Source of the DNA: K189A clade bacterium | Lineage (GTDB): Bacteria > Pseudomonadota > Gammaproteobacteria > Pseudomonadales > Azotimanducaceae | Length of the DNA stretch: 36,626 bases | Reading direction: 5' to 3' | Assembly (NCBI GenBank): GCA_902631405.1 | Contig: CACOYI010000015.1 | Span: 1 to 36,626, forward strand | Program-made: the position numbers and the translations under genes | In this document: one piece after another, positions 8,683 through 16,273 of the stretch | Layout: each line of letters begins with the position of its first letter | How positions within the stretch are numbered: the stretch's first letter is position 1 | Notes under the pieces: generated by a model | Told to the model about the DNA's origin: nothing | Seen by the model: only the letters and a program-made list of their open reading frames with translations | Database searches by the model: none

Positions 8683-9870
8683 TTAAGTTTTTCTGGCGTT
8701 TGACTTAGCGACCGCCACTGTAAAGTCTTCCGGTTTCAGTGATGCAGCAGTTTGCGGTGTCAGTTCTCGTACCCGGGAATATTCCCCACGATCATAAGCG
8801 CGCCTAAACTGCCTAATGTCGCCCCAGCGATCAGAAATCACTCCCCTTGCCCCCAAGCCGAATCCCTCTACGGTCGCACCGTAAGTCAGCGCTTGTAGCC
8901 CCATTCGATGGCACAACTTATCACTAGCACCTTCTAATACATCCGGCGCTACCGACAAACTCCAATTCTCCTGAGTTCGCATCCACGGTTTGACGTTGCT
9001 CATTGTGGCAACAAATCTCTTTTTATCGGTGCGATTTACACCCGTTCCGTGAATGACCCTGCCATCGAACACCATTATCGTCCCAGCCTCGGCCTCAAGG
9101 TTGATGGGGCGGGGCACCTCGCCTATCACGCCACCATCTCCCGCTTCCATCAACAGCTTGTGAGAGCCAGGAATAATTAACGTGCCACCGTTTTCATCAT
9201 CGACGTCTTGCGGTATGTACATGGTATTCACCAGCGCTGGTGCCGAAGCTGTCACCCAAGGAAGCAACGGCCCCTGATCAATATGCACACCCTGAGGGTA
9301 CTTCCAAGGATCGGCCCCGTTTGCCAAGAAACTGTGACAGATCCAACCTTTTCCTAAACTCTCGTTCAGGAGTTGCTCAATAACTGGGCCCGCCTGCACA
9401 AATTCAGGATCCTGCTCGATGCAACCGCCAAAAATCCTCCCTTTGTTCACTAGCGTGTTAACGTACTGTCCGGTTGGAGTTTGGTCATCAATTCCCGCAA
9501 TTCGCTCAGCTTCTGCCTGCTCCAGTATTCGATGAAGAAAATTGTCTGTCTGGCTCCTGGACATACCCTCTTCGATTAAACAATAGCCCCAGTAAGCAAA
9601 ATCCTTCCTGAGTTGCCCAATATCCTTTGTCGCTTTTGGTAAATCAAAATCTTTCCAATAGGAGTGTTTACGGCCAACAGTCGTTTCCCAATAACCTCCT
9701 GAACCCCACTCCAATGGTTTCTTTAGGCTAGGCGGAGCAAGCCATGGATTATTCTCAAGGAGCGACTTAAATGGCTCCCCGCTAGACAGAAAGGGTCTGA
9801 AGAGCCACTCGTTCTTTGGGGATCGAGCTTCTATCTCCTGGGGTAAAAATTCGTTCGGTATTGCACTCAT
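8683..9870 (-). CDS. Phytanoyl-CoA dioxygenase (PhyH) family oxygenase
   Basis: A 395-residue Fe(II)/2-oxoglutarate-dependent oxygenase. The facial triad is visible: His196 and Asp198 in VHIDQGP, and His274 in VFDGRVIHGTG, with Arg280 or Arg285 to bind the 2-oxoglutarate carboxylate. NGGTLIIPGSHK (227-238) is the typical PhyH strand-loop. The N-terminal 90 residues are a Trp/Pro-rich extension beyond the core fold. Family members hydroxylate phytanoyl-CoA, small amino-acid derivatives or natural products, so the substrate cannot be read from sequence. No secretion signal is present. It is transcribed away from the beta-barrel gene at 10028, across an intergenic region with a striking nested dyad. 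Confidence 0.82.
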   Translation of the reverse strand: MSAIPNEFLPQEIEARSPKNEWLFRPFLSSGEPFKSLLENNPWLAPPSLKKPLEWGSGGYWETTVGRKHSYWKDFDLPKATKDIGQLRKDFAYWGYCLIEEGMSRSQTDNFLHRILEQAEAERIAGIDDQTPTGQYVNTLVNKGRIFGGCIEQDPEFVQAGPVIEQLLNESLGKGWICHSFLANGADPWKYPQGVHIDQGPLLPWVTASAPALVNTMYIPQDVDDENGGTLIIPGSHKLLMEAGDGGVIGEVPRPINLEAEAGTIMVFDGRVIHGTGVNRTDKKRFVATMSNVKPWMRTQENWSLSVAPDVLEGASDKLCHRMGLQALTYGATVEGFGLGARGVISDRWGDIRQFRRAYDRGEYSRVRELTPQTAASLKPEDFTVAVAKSNARKT

Positions 9871-9885
9871 TTAACTCGCTCAAAA

Positions 9886-9926
9886 ATCATTCTTGACCGA
9901 AATATATAGTCAATGAGAAGAATGAT
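9886..9926. promoter_or_regulatory. Nested inverted repeats, candidate operator
   Basis: ATCATTCTT (9886-9894) is perfectly inverted as AAGAATGAT (9918-9926), with arm centres about 32 bp apart. Inside it TTGAC (9893-9897) is inverted as GTCAA (9909-9913) around an AT-rich TATATA core (9902-9907). The dyad lies in the 157-bp divergent region between the PhyH-family gene and the beta-barrel gene, where a dimeric regulator could control both. No cognate regulator gene is in the window. Confidence 0.4.
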
Positions 9927-10027
9927 CTATTCGTGGTCTCTAAATTTCACTTTTGTTCCAGACTATGAATCTTTTTATCCCGCCCTAACCCTGCTAGTCT
10001 TGCCGCTTTCCAAGGCAGGGGTCTTAG

Positions 10028-11308
10028 TTGAACAGAGCACTTCAGCTCATTTTTTTGTTGTCGTTATTCCCTCTTTTTCTTTCAACAAGCTTTGCCGAAG
10101 AGCAAGCGCTTCTTAAGGTTTATTTGGATTGCCGTAAGGGAAGTTGCGATAGGGATTTCCTCAAGCGGGAACTCAACTTCGTCGAATTCGTTAGAAACAG
10201 AGAAGATAGTCAAGTCCACGCATTAATCACGCGCGAGCGCAATGCAACTGGTCGTAAATACACTCTTTTTCTTTACGGAGGCGGAGAATTCTTCGAGGAC
10301 GACTTCGAACTCACTACCAGCACATTGAATGTCGAAAGTGACGACCAAAAACGACGGAAAGTTTTAAAAACCCTCCAACTGGGGTTGGTGCCGTATCTAA
10401 TCAAGTCGGGACAAACAGAAAATTTAACCGTGTCCGTCGAAGGTGACTATCAACGCAGGGATGAGAAAACGGCGATCGAGGATGATCCCTGGAACAGATG
10501 GGTATTTCGCTCTGAAATCGGCGGAAAATTCGAGGATGAAGACAGTCGCGATGAAAAAGAACACTGGGGTTACTTCTCTGCAAATCGAGTCACTGACAGC
10601 TGGAGAATGGGACTGGGTATGGGTCAGCGTGATCGGGAAAGAACGTTCGTGATAGACGATGGCTCCAGTTTTGTCGATAAGAAATCGAGCAATTGGTTGA
10701 GTGGCGCGATAATTAAGAGCATGAGTGACCAGTGGAGTCTGGGACTTGGTGTGAGCAACCAGCAGTCAACTTACTACAACCTAGAAAACGGGTCTCGGAT
10801 CGCCGGAGCAATTGAGTACAATATATTTCCCTACCAGTTGTCTTCCGAAAAAGAGCTCAAGTTTGGATACTTCGTCGGCCTTACAAATATGAAGTATGAA
10901 CGGATCACTATTCTGGGAGAGTTAGAGGAAACCAGAACGGATCATGGGTTGTTCGCGGAATTCGATGTTGACCAGCCGTGGGGTAATATCTCTCTGGATT
11001 TCCGAGCCTCACAAATGTTAGACGACGCGTCTTTGTATAGAGCATCTATAGGGGGAAATCTTGAGTACCGAATATCAAGAGGCCTGTCGCTGAATTTATG
11101 GGGCGAAAGCAGTCTCGTGCAGGACCAGGTTTATTTAGCTGCACAAACTGCAAGTAATGAAGAGATACTTTTAGGCACCTCGGCTCTGGATACGGATACC
11201 AAGACCAAGATGGGCGTAAGCCTGAAGTATACCTTTGGATCCATTTACAATAGTGTGGTTAACAATCGTCTTCAGGGCTCCAATTTTGCACGAGTTTATA
11301 AAGACTAG
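10028..11308 (+). CDS. Exported protein with C-terminal predicted outer-membrane barrel
   Basis: A 426-residue protein starting at TTG (AGGGG upstream). Signal peptide 1-23 (LQLIFLLSLFPLFLSTSFA). The mature N-terminal domain (about 24-145) is a mixed alpha/beta periplasmic domain with one Cys pair (LDCRKGSC), an N-F-V-E-F-V-R-x-R-x-x-S-x-V-H-A-L-I-T strand pattern and a YTLFLYGGGEF segment. From DDPWNRWVF (about 153) onward come repeated amphipathic strands (GYFSANRVTDSW, WSLGLGVSNQ, LSLNLWGESS, MGVSLKYTFG), as in a beta-barrel. I recall uncharacterised proteins with this layout in several bacterial phyla but know no tested function. The MFS gene follows in the same reading frame after the TAG stop, so they are probably cotranscribed and may act in uptake of the same compound (inference). 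Confidence 0.72.
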   Translation: MNRALQLIFLLSLFPLFLSTSFAEEQALLKVYLDCRKGSCDRDFLKRELNFVEFVRNREDSQVHALITRERNATGRKYTLFLYGGGEFFEDDFELTTSTLNVESDDQKRRKVLKTLQLGLVPYLIKSGQTENLTVSVEGDYQRRDEKTAIEDDPWNRWVFRSEIGGKFEDEDSRDEKEHWGYFSANRVTDSWRMGLGMGQRDRERTFVIDDGSSFVDKKSSNWLSGAIIKSMSDQWSLGLGVSNQQSTYYNLENGSRIAGAIEYNIFPYQLSSEKELKFGYFVGLTNMKYERITILGELEETRTDHGLFAEFDVDQPWGNISLDFRASQMLDDASLYRASIGGNLEYRISRGLSLNLWGESSLVQDQVYLAAQTASNEEILLGTSALDTDTKTKMGVSLKYTFGSIYNSVVNNRLQGSNFARVYKD

Positions 11309-11374
11309 AGGGCTCAAAAAATCAGTGTCGATTCCCATACAGAAATAGTTAAGGATCCTTTCTACGGATGGATC

Positions 11375-12550
11375 ATGGTCGCATCCGTTTTTACATTGAG
11401 CGCTCTATCATTTGGAACCTTGGGGTCGGTCTCTGTTTTCTTAAAACCGCTGGTGTTGGAATTTGGCTGGACTCGGGCGGAAGCTTCGCTCGGTTACACC
11501 GTAATATCATTCTCATCAGCTATCTTCGGAATCTTATGGGGGCAACTGGCAGACCGCTATGGCTCTCGCTATTTCGGATTTATGGCGTCTGTCGCAATGT
11601 CCGCGTGCTTAATACTACTCAGCGAACAATCAAGCCTGATCCAGTTCTATAGCCTCTACTTTGTGTTTGGTGCGTTGGGCAACGCAATGCTTGGCGCACC
11701 ACTTTATGCGAATGTTGGCTATTGGTTCAAACAGAATCCGGGCCTAGCGCTCGGTATTACAGCCGCTGGCGGAGCTTTTGGTCAAGGGATTGTTCCGATG
11801 GGCGCAGCGTTGTTGATCGAAAATTATGGTTGGCAATCTGCCTATCTTATTCTGGGCACTTCATATTTTTTGATTGGCTTTCCACTCGCCTTCCTCATCA
11901 AAGAACCGCCCGTGAGGCAGAATTCCGAGGCACAACAGATGACTGTAGACAATCACTTTCCTCTGGGAGAGAGAGAGACCATAATTTGGATTAGCTGCGC
12001 GATCACATTTTGCTGCCTCTGCATGTCGGTTCCGATTGTGCACTTGGTTCCACTCCTAACAGACAAAGGGTTTACAAATGAGAGCGCGTCTAGCGTACTC
12101 ATGGTCTTGATGTTCAGTGGCATCTTTGGACGCATCTTAGGAGGCAGGCTTGGTGACATGTATGGAGCTCTTCCTGGCTACATGATGATGTCATTAGGAC
12201 AGACCATTTCTGTATTTTGGTTCCCTTTCCTGGACTCTATTCTCGCGTTGTACGCACTCGCCATATTTTTTGGTTTTACATATTCAGGGGTCATGTCGGC
12301 AATTCTGGTTTGTGCCCGGACGATGGTGCCACCAAGCTATGCAGCAAGGATGATGAGTATTACGGCTTTCTTTGGTTGGGGCGGCATGGGAATGGGTGGT
12401 TTTGTTGGAGGATATTTATTCGACCTTCAAGGCAACTATTTTTGGTCGTTCTATTTCGCTACGATGGTTGGTATCACAAACTTAGGCATCCTTGGACTTC
12501 TCGCATTACGAATTCGACAGGCTCGAGTACGAGAAGAAGTATTTAGTTAA
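11375..12550 (+). CDS. Major facilitator superfamily transporter, monocarboxylate/oxalate-type
   Basis: A 12-helix inner-membrane carrier. The first ATG gives 391 residues, with helix 1 beginning immediately (MVASVFTLSALSFG). MFS motif A is GQLADRYGSR (56-65) between helices 2 and 3, and a second copy, GRILGGRLGDMYG, follows helix 8. The overall pattern (PFYGW before helix 1, GWTRAEASL after it) resembles OxlT/MCT-type anion symporters that move small carboxylates. The conserved PFYGW lies upstream of the ATG, in frame and encoded at 11357-11371, yet no ATG, GTG or TTG exists between the preceding TAG (11306-11308) and 11375. A rare ATC start at 11321, behind GAGGG, would restore a normal N-terminus. 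The SDR gene follows 23 bp downstream. Confidence 0.8.
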   Translation: MVASVFTLSALSFGTLGSVSVFLKPLVLEFGWTRAEASLGYTVISFSSAIFGILWGQLADRYGSRYFGFMASVAMSACLILLSEQSSLIQFYSLYFVFGALGNAMLGAPLYANVGYWFKQNPGLALGITAAGGAFGQGIVPMGAALLIENYGWQSAYLILGTSYFLIGFPLAFLIKEPPVRQNSEAQQMTVDNHFPLGERETIIWISCAITFCCLCMSVPIVHLVPLLTDKGFTNESASSVLMVLMFSGIFGRILGGRLGDMYGALPGYMMMSLGQTISVFWFPFLDSILALYALAIFFGFTYSGVMSAILVCARTMVPPSYAARMMSITAFFGWGGMGMGGFVGGYLFDLQGNYFWSFYFATMVGITNLGILGLLALRIRQARVREEVFS

Positions 12551-12573
12551 AGAGGACATGGAGGGAGAAAAAT

Positions 12574-13365
12574 ATGGAACTTCGAGACAAGGTCGTAGTA
12601 ATCACCGGAGGAAGTGGGGGAATTGGAAGGGCTATGGCGAAGGCGTTTCTCAGAGAAGGCGCTAAAGGTATATGTCTCGCGGACCTTGACGAGACAACAA
12701 CCAAACAAGCGGCACTAGAACTAGACCCATCCGGTGAGCGTTGCATCGGCATGCAGTGCGACGTCACCTCCGAATCTGATATCAAGGGTCTTGCTATTGC
12801 GACAAAGGAAAAGTTTGGCCCAATTGATTTATTTTGCTCAAACGCTGGAGCCGGGGCGGGCGGACTGCTTACAGAAGCTGAAGACGCTATCTGGCAGAAT
12901 CAGTGGGAACTTCATGTTATGTCTCATCTTTATGCAGCCAGAGCGGTCTTGCCTGACATGATCAACCGAGGATCCGGATACCTGCTCAATACCGCCTCGG
13001 CCGCTGGTCTATTGGCAGCACTCGGTTCGGGACCTTATACCGTCACCAAGGCAGCTGCAGTGAAATTGGCTGAATTTATTTCGATCACACACGGAGAGGA
13101 AGGCATAAAAGTTTCTGTTCTATGTCCGCAAGGCGTAAACACGGCAATGGCACCGAAGAGCAAAGGAGATGGTCAGACAGATGGTATCATCGAACCAGAG
13201 GCCCTAGCCGATGTTGTAGTCGAGACCATCAGGGAAGAGCGCTTCTATGTTCTGCCCCACCCTGAAGTCAAAGAATATGTGCGACGCAAGGGCGAGGACG
13301 TCGATCGTTGGCTACACGGGATGCGACGACTACGTAAACAATCCCTCGAGGAGTCTGCAGGCTAG
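12574..13365 (+). CDS. Classical short-chain dehydrogenase/reductase
   Basis: A 263-residue cytoplasmic SDR with a strong ribosome binding site (GGAGGGAG) before the ATG. The cofactor loop is TGGSGGIGRA (11-20). DLDE (37-40), with Asp after strand 2, favours NAD(H). CDVT (62-65) contacts the adenine. NAGAG (90-94) stabilises the core. The catalytic triad is Ser142, Tyr155 and Lys159 (YTVTK). The C-terminal third carries an insert-poor substrate loop (VNTAMAPKSKG). The reaction is oxidation of an alcohol or reduction of a ketone on an unknown substrate. It follows the MFS gene closely, so transport and oxidation of one substrate is plausible. Its stop shares the four bases CTAG (13362-13365) with the stop of the convergent gene on the other strand. 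Confidence 0.85.
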   Translation: MELRDKVVVITGGSGGIGRAMAKAFLREGAKGICLADLDETTTKQAALELDPSGERCIGMQCDVTSESDIKGLAIATKEKFGPIDLFCSNAGAGAGGLLTEAEDAIWQNQWELHVMSHLYAARAVLPDMINRGSGYLLNTASAAGLLAALGSGPYTVTKAAAVKLAEFISITHGEEGIKVSVLCPQGVNTAMAPKSKGDGQTDGIIEPEALADVVVETIREERFYVLPHPEVKEYVRRKGEDVDRWLHGMRRLRKQSLEESAG

Positions 13366-14099
13366 CTTTCAGGCGCCGAAAATAGAACGAAATTCGAGTA
13401 CGTCGCTCGCACAGAGACATCGATATTCATCAGCCCGAGCGCCTTCATATCCATCTCGAATTGGGTGCCTAAGGGCACGATGTTCTCGCAAGTGCCGCCA
13501 AAGCCGGCGCTTCCGCTCGTCGGACTCCCGAAGTCGAAACGGCTAAAGAAGCGGTTCAATTTGACAGTGATTTGAGGCCTGAATGGCTTTGGGTTCGTGA
13601 TCTCTAAATGCTCAATGCAGGAATCTGACTTTCGGACGGAGAGCTCTCCCCGCATCTTTTTCATCATCTTCGCCTGATCACCCCGACCAACAGGAAGAAA
13701 GCTATAAACGAGCGCTTCCGGGGTCTCTTGCTCTAGAACAAGCGTAGTCAAGTCGATTGACTCTATCGGACTTCGTGGTGGCCCACCCTGTTCGTCATCA
13801 CTGGTTTCCCTTTCGCGCTGCGCTTTTTTCTCTTTTAAGTACTCTGCAGTTTCTTCCTCAGTAGGATCCCGACCGTCAACTTTCAATAGTGTCCACAAGC
13901 CACCTGATTCAGGACTAAATCTGCCGAGCCAGCTCTTCTCCCCGTCCTCACGCAATTCATCGAAGCCCCACTTCTCACGATAATCCTGGTCGAACCCATT
14001 GAAAGCTTTTACGACAACCTCCGATGCAGTTTGGGCGCTCGCGGAATCAACTAACAAGGAGAGGCAAAAGCAACAGGCAGCAAGAATTGGATTAGGCAC
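13362..14099 (-). CDS. Exported protein of unknown function
   Basis: A 245-residue protein starting at GTG, with its first 8 bases overlapping the end of the upstream SDR gene, which implies translational coupling. Residues 1-22 look like a signal peptide (ILAACCFCLSLLVDSASA) ending in an AxA site. The mature protein has a WTLLKVDGRDPT segment (69-80), then a highly charged Glu/Lys/Arg stretch (about 81-105), then strands ending in an ITNPKPFRP turn (167-175) and two cysteines (C161 and one in GGTCEN). The layout recalls uncharacterised proteobacterial periplasmic proteins that could adopt a LolA-like half-barrel, but that is only resemblance. No catalytic motif was seen, and its link to the coupled SDR is unexplained. 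Confidence 0.65.
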   Translation of the reverse strand: MPNPILAACCFCLSLLVDSASAQTASEVVVKAFNGFDQDYREKWGFDELREDGEKSWLGRFSPESGGLWTLLKVDGRDPTEEETAEYLKEKKAQRERETSDDEQGGPPRSPIESIDLTTLVLEQETPEALVYSFLPVGRGDQAKMMKKMRGELSVRKSDSCIEHLEITNPKPFRPQITVKLNRFFSRFDFGSPTSGSAGFGGTCENIVPLGTQFEMDMKALGLMNIDVSVRATYSNFVLFSAPES

Positions 14100-14871
14100 A
14101 AATCCCCCCGTCGATAACCAACTCTGTTCCGGTCATGTAGCTAGAGTCATCGCTTGCAAGAAATAATACGCCGTTGGCAATATCAAGGGGTTTTCCAAGC
14201 CTGCCATTAGGTACAAATTGCTCAGCCATCGTATCTAAATCGATAGTATTCATTCCGGCTTCTTGTAAGCCAGGATTGATTTTGTCCCAAATCGGCGTTT
14301 CGATAACGCCGGGGTGGACGGAGTTTACTCTGATCGGCCAGCGATTCGTAGCACATTCCAAAGCCACTCCTTTAGTAAACAGACGAACCCCACCCTTGGT
14401 CGCATTGTAGGCAGCCAGGCTTCTAGCCCCCTTCAAACCTGCTACCGATGAGATATTGATGATTGAACCACTGCCGCTCTTGTTCATTTCTGGTATTGAA
14501 TGTTTGACACCTAAGAAGACACCATCGAGATTAATCGCCTGCTGCCTCTGCCAGTCTTCTAGGGTCATCTCAATAATGCTGCCACCAATACCAATGCCAG
14601 CATTGTTAACAAGGATGTGTAACCCTGAGTACGACGATACCGCCTGCTTGACGCAATTAATCCATTCCTCCTCTTTAGTGACATCATGCCTTACGAAAAT
14701 TGACTCTCCACCAGCCTCGCTAATAAGAGAACAAGTTTGTTCTCCCATCGTCTGATCGACATCACTCACAACGACTCGTGCGCCTTCTTCGGCTAGCCTC
14801 ATGGCACAACCTCTGCCTATGCCGGATGCGCCGCCACTAACGATCGCTACCTTTCCTTCGACTCTCCCCAT
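14092..14871 (-). CDS. Classical short-chain dehydrogenase/reductase
   Basis: A 259-residue SDR. I chose the ATG at 14871 because AAGGGGAG (14876-14883) sits five bases before it; an in-frame ATG nine codons upstream (14898) lacks one. VSGGASGIGRG (11-21) is the cofactor loop. DVD (37-39) points to NAD(H). HDVT (62-65), NNAG (89-92), Ser142 in ISSVAG, and Tyr155/Lys159 in YNATK complete the SDR signature. GTELVIDGG near the C-terminus is typical of 3-oxoacyl-ACP reductase and hydroxysteroid dehydrogenase-like members. It is divergent from the acyl-CoA dehydrogenase gene at 14975 across about 100 bp, and the exported orphan gene overlaps its 3' end. Substrate unknown; a lipid or steroid-like alcohol is possible given the neighbours. 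Confidence 0.85.
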   Translation of the reverse strand: MGRVEGKVAIVSGGASGIGRGCAMRLAEEGARVVVSDVDQTMGEQTCSLISEAGGESIFVRHDVTKEEEWINCVKQAVSSYSGLHILVNNAGIGIGGSIIEMTLEDWQRQQAINLDGVFLGVKHSIPEMNKSGSGSIINISSVAGLKGARSLAAYNATKGGVRLFTKGVALECATNRWPIRVNSVHPGVIETPIWDKINPGLQEAGMNTIDLDTMAEQFVPNGRLGKPLDIANGVLFLASDDSSYMTGTELVIDGGICA

Positions 14872-14875
14872 TAGA

Positions 14876-14883
14876 CTCCCCTT
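14876..14883 (-). promoter_or_regulatory. Ribosome binding site deciding the SDR start
   Basis: AAGGGGAG on the minus strand precedes the ATG at 14871 by five bases and lies inside the longer reading frame that begins at 14898, which argues for the shorter protein. Confidence 0.7.
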
Positions 14884-14974
14884 TTCAAACGTGAGCACTT
14901 GATAGAACTAATAAATCTGTTACACACTGGTTGCAGATGCAAGCTTGTTTAAGGTTTTAATTTAGGAGGGAGAA

Positions 14975-16222
14975 ATGAACGATCTAGGTGCAGACTTATT
15001 TGAGCTAGCCATGTCCGAAGAGGCTCAACCATTAATGGACGCGGTGAAAAAACATATCGCCGATAACGTCGACCCCATTACTGAGGAATTTCAGGCCTTA
15101 CACGAAGAAAAGAAGGATCGGTGGTCCTGGCACCCAAAGCAGTTAGAACTGCTTGAGGGAGCTAAGACAGCTGCCAAAGAAGCCGGGTTATGGAATTTCT
15201 TTCTGCCAGATGCAGAGACTGGAGAGGGATTAAGTAACCTAGATTATGCGTACATTGCGACCGAGCTCGGTAAATCACCTCTTGCATCGGAGTCGTTGAA
15301 CTGTAGTGCACCAGATACAGGAAACATGGAAGTCCTAGAGAGAGTCGGCACGCCTGAGCAGAAAGAGAAGTGGCTGAAACCGCTATTAAATGGTGAGATC
15401 CGATCAGCTTACGCGATGACCGAACCTGCTCTACCGTCATCTGATGCGAAGAACATCAGCACCAGCGCGGTTCTGGATGGAGATGAGTGGGTCATTAATG
15501 GAGAGAAATACTATATCTCGGGTGCCGGTGACCCAAGATGTAAGATCATGATCACGATGGTCAAGACAAGTCCTGATGCAGCACCTAGCAGACAGCAATC
15601 ACAAATTCTGGTGCCGAAGGATACCCCGGGGGTTGAAATACTCGAGGGCATGCAGGTTTTTGGGCAGGATCATGCACCTAGGGGCCACATGCATATTCGG
15701 TTCAAGGACGTGCGAGTTCCGAAGGAAAATATCCTACTTGGCGAAGGAAGGGGCTTCGAAATATCGCAAGTTCGACTGGGACCGGGAAGAATCCATCACT
15801 GTATGAGATCGATCGGCAAAGCCGAGAAAGCGCTTGAACTTATGGTCAAACGAGGCGGCACTCGGGTCGCTTTCGGCAAGCCAATAGCCAAGCTTGGAAA
15901 GAACATCGAGGTTATTTCCAGGGCGCGCATAGAAATCAACGCGATGCGGTTGGCGGTTTTGCAAGCGGCTAAAGCAATGGACGTTCTTGGAAATAAAGAG
16001 GCCCGTGTCTTCGTCAGCGCCGTGAAAGCGATGGTGCCAGAGAAAGTCTGCAAGATCATTGATGATGCGATACAGATCCACGGAGCGACCGGCATTTCTC
16101 AATGGACCCCACTGGCGTCAATGTATACTGACCTGAGGCATTTGCGATTTGCTGATGGCCCAGACGAAGTACACCACATGGTGGTAGGTCGCGCTGAGCT
16201 CCAAAAATACGACCTCTGGTAG
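14975..16222 (+). CDS. Acyl-CoA dehydrogenase, ACAD10/11-like
   Basis: A 415-residue flavoprotein with a strong ribosome binding site (GGAGGGAG). It catalyses alpha,beta-dehydrogenation of an acyl-CoA with FAD, passing electrons to ETF. The N-terminal helical domain runs to about 140. AMTEPALPSSDAKN (147-160) is the FAD-contacting signature in the form typical of the ACAD10/11 group (MTEP…SSDA). The beta domain contains DEWVINGEKYYISGA (170-184). The C-terminal helical bundle includes IHGATGISQWTPL (368-380) and ends with DGPDEVHHMVVGR (394-406), whose acidic residues sit where this group places its base. Human ACAD10/11 act on long or branched chains and are linked to 4-hydroxy acid catabolism. 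The exact substrate here is not known. The promoter region is shared with the divergent SDR. Confidence 0.88.
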   Translation: MNDLGADLFELAMSEEAQPLMDAVKKHIADNVDPITEEFQALHEEKKDRWSWHPKQLELLEGAKTAAKEAGLWNFFLPDAETGEGLSNLDYAYIATELGKSPLASESLNCSAPDTGNMEVLERVGTPEQKEKWLKPLLNGEIRSAYAMTEPALPSSDAKNISTSAVLDGDEWVINGEKYYISGAGDPRCKIMITMVKTSPDAAPSRQQSQILVPKDTPGVEILEGMQVFGQDHAPRGHMHIRFKDVRVPKENILLGEGRGFEISQVRLGPGRIHHCMRSIGKAEKALELMVKRGGTRVAFGKPIAKLGKNIEVISRARIEINAMRLAVLQAAKAMDVLGNKEARVFVSAVKAMVPEKVCKIIDDAIQIHGATGISQWTPLASMYTDLRHLRFADGPDEVHHMVVGRAELQKYDLW

Positions 16223-16240
16223 AGCACGTTTAAACCGACC

Positions 16241-16273
16241 GGGCTAGCCGCCAGATAGCTTGACGGCTAGCCC
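16241..16273. terminator. Possible intrinsic terminator overlapping the yciH 3' end
   Basis: A perfect 10-bp inverted repeat, GGGCTAGCCG (16241-16250) with CGGCTAGCCC (16264-16273), has a 13-nt loop and lies just after the acyl-CoA dehydrogenase stop. Only TTTAG follows on the plus strand, so termination would be weak. It covers the last codons of the convergent yciH gene and might also shield the 3' ends of the two messages. Confidence 0.45.

Noticed and set aside
9913-10116. 67-residue plus-strand frame before the beta-barrel gene
   Set aside because: It overlaps the well-formed signal peptide of the gene starting at 10028 in another frame and lacks a ribosome binding site or domain.
11368-11652. 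94-residue frame starting at ATG 11368, seven bases before the MFS ATG
   Set aside because: Its protein is not membrane-like and it runs through the MFS helices in the wrong frame.
14931-14942. Short palindrome TTGCAGATGCAA between divergent SDR and acyl-CoA dehydrogenase genes
   Set aside because: Five-base arms are too short to claim an operator; no matching promoter elements were found at standard spacing.
15734-16102. Two overlapping minus-strand frames of about 100-120 residues
   Set aside because: Both lie wholly inside the acyl-CoA dehydrogenase gene, which has clear family motifs throughout; they look like antisense shadows.
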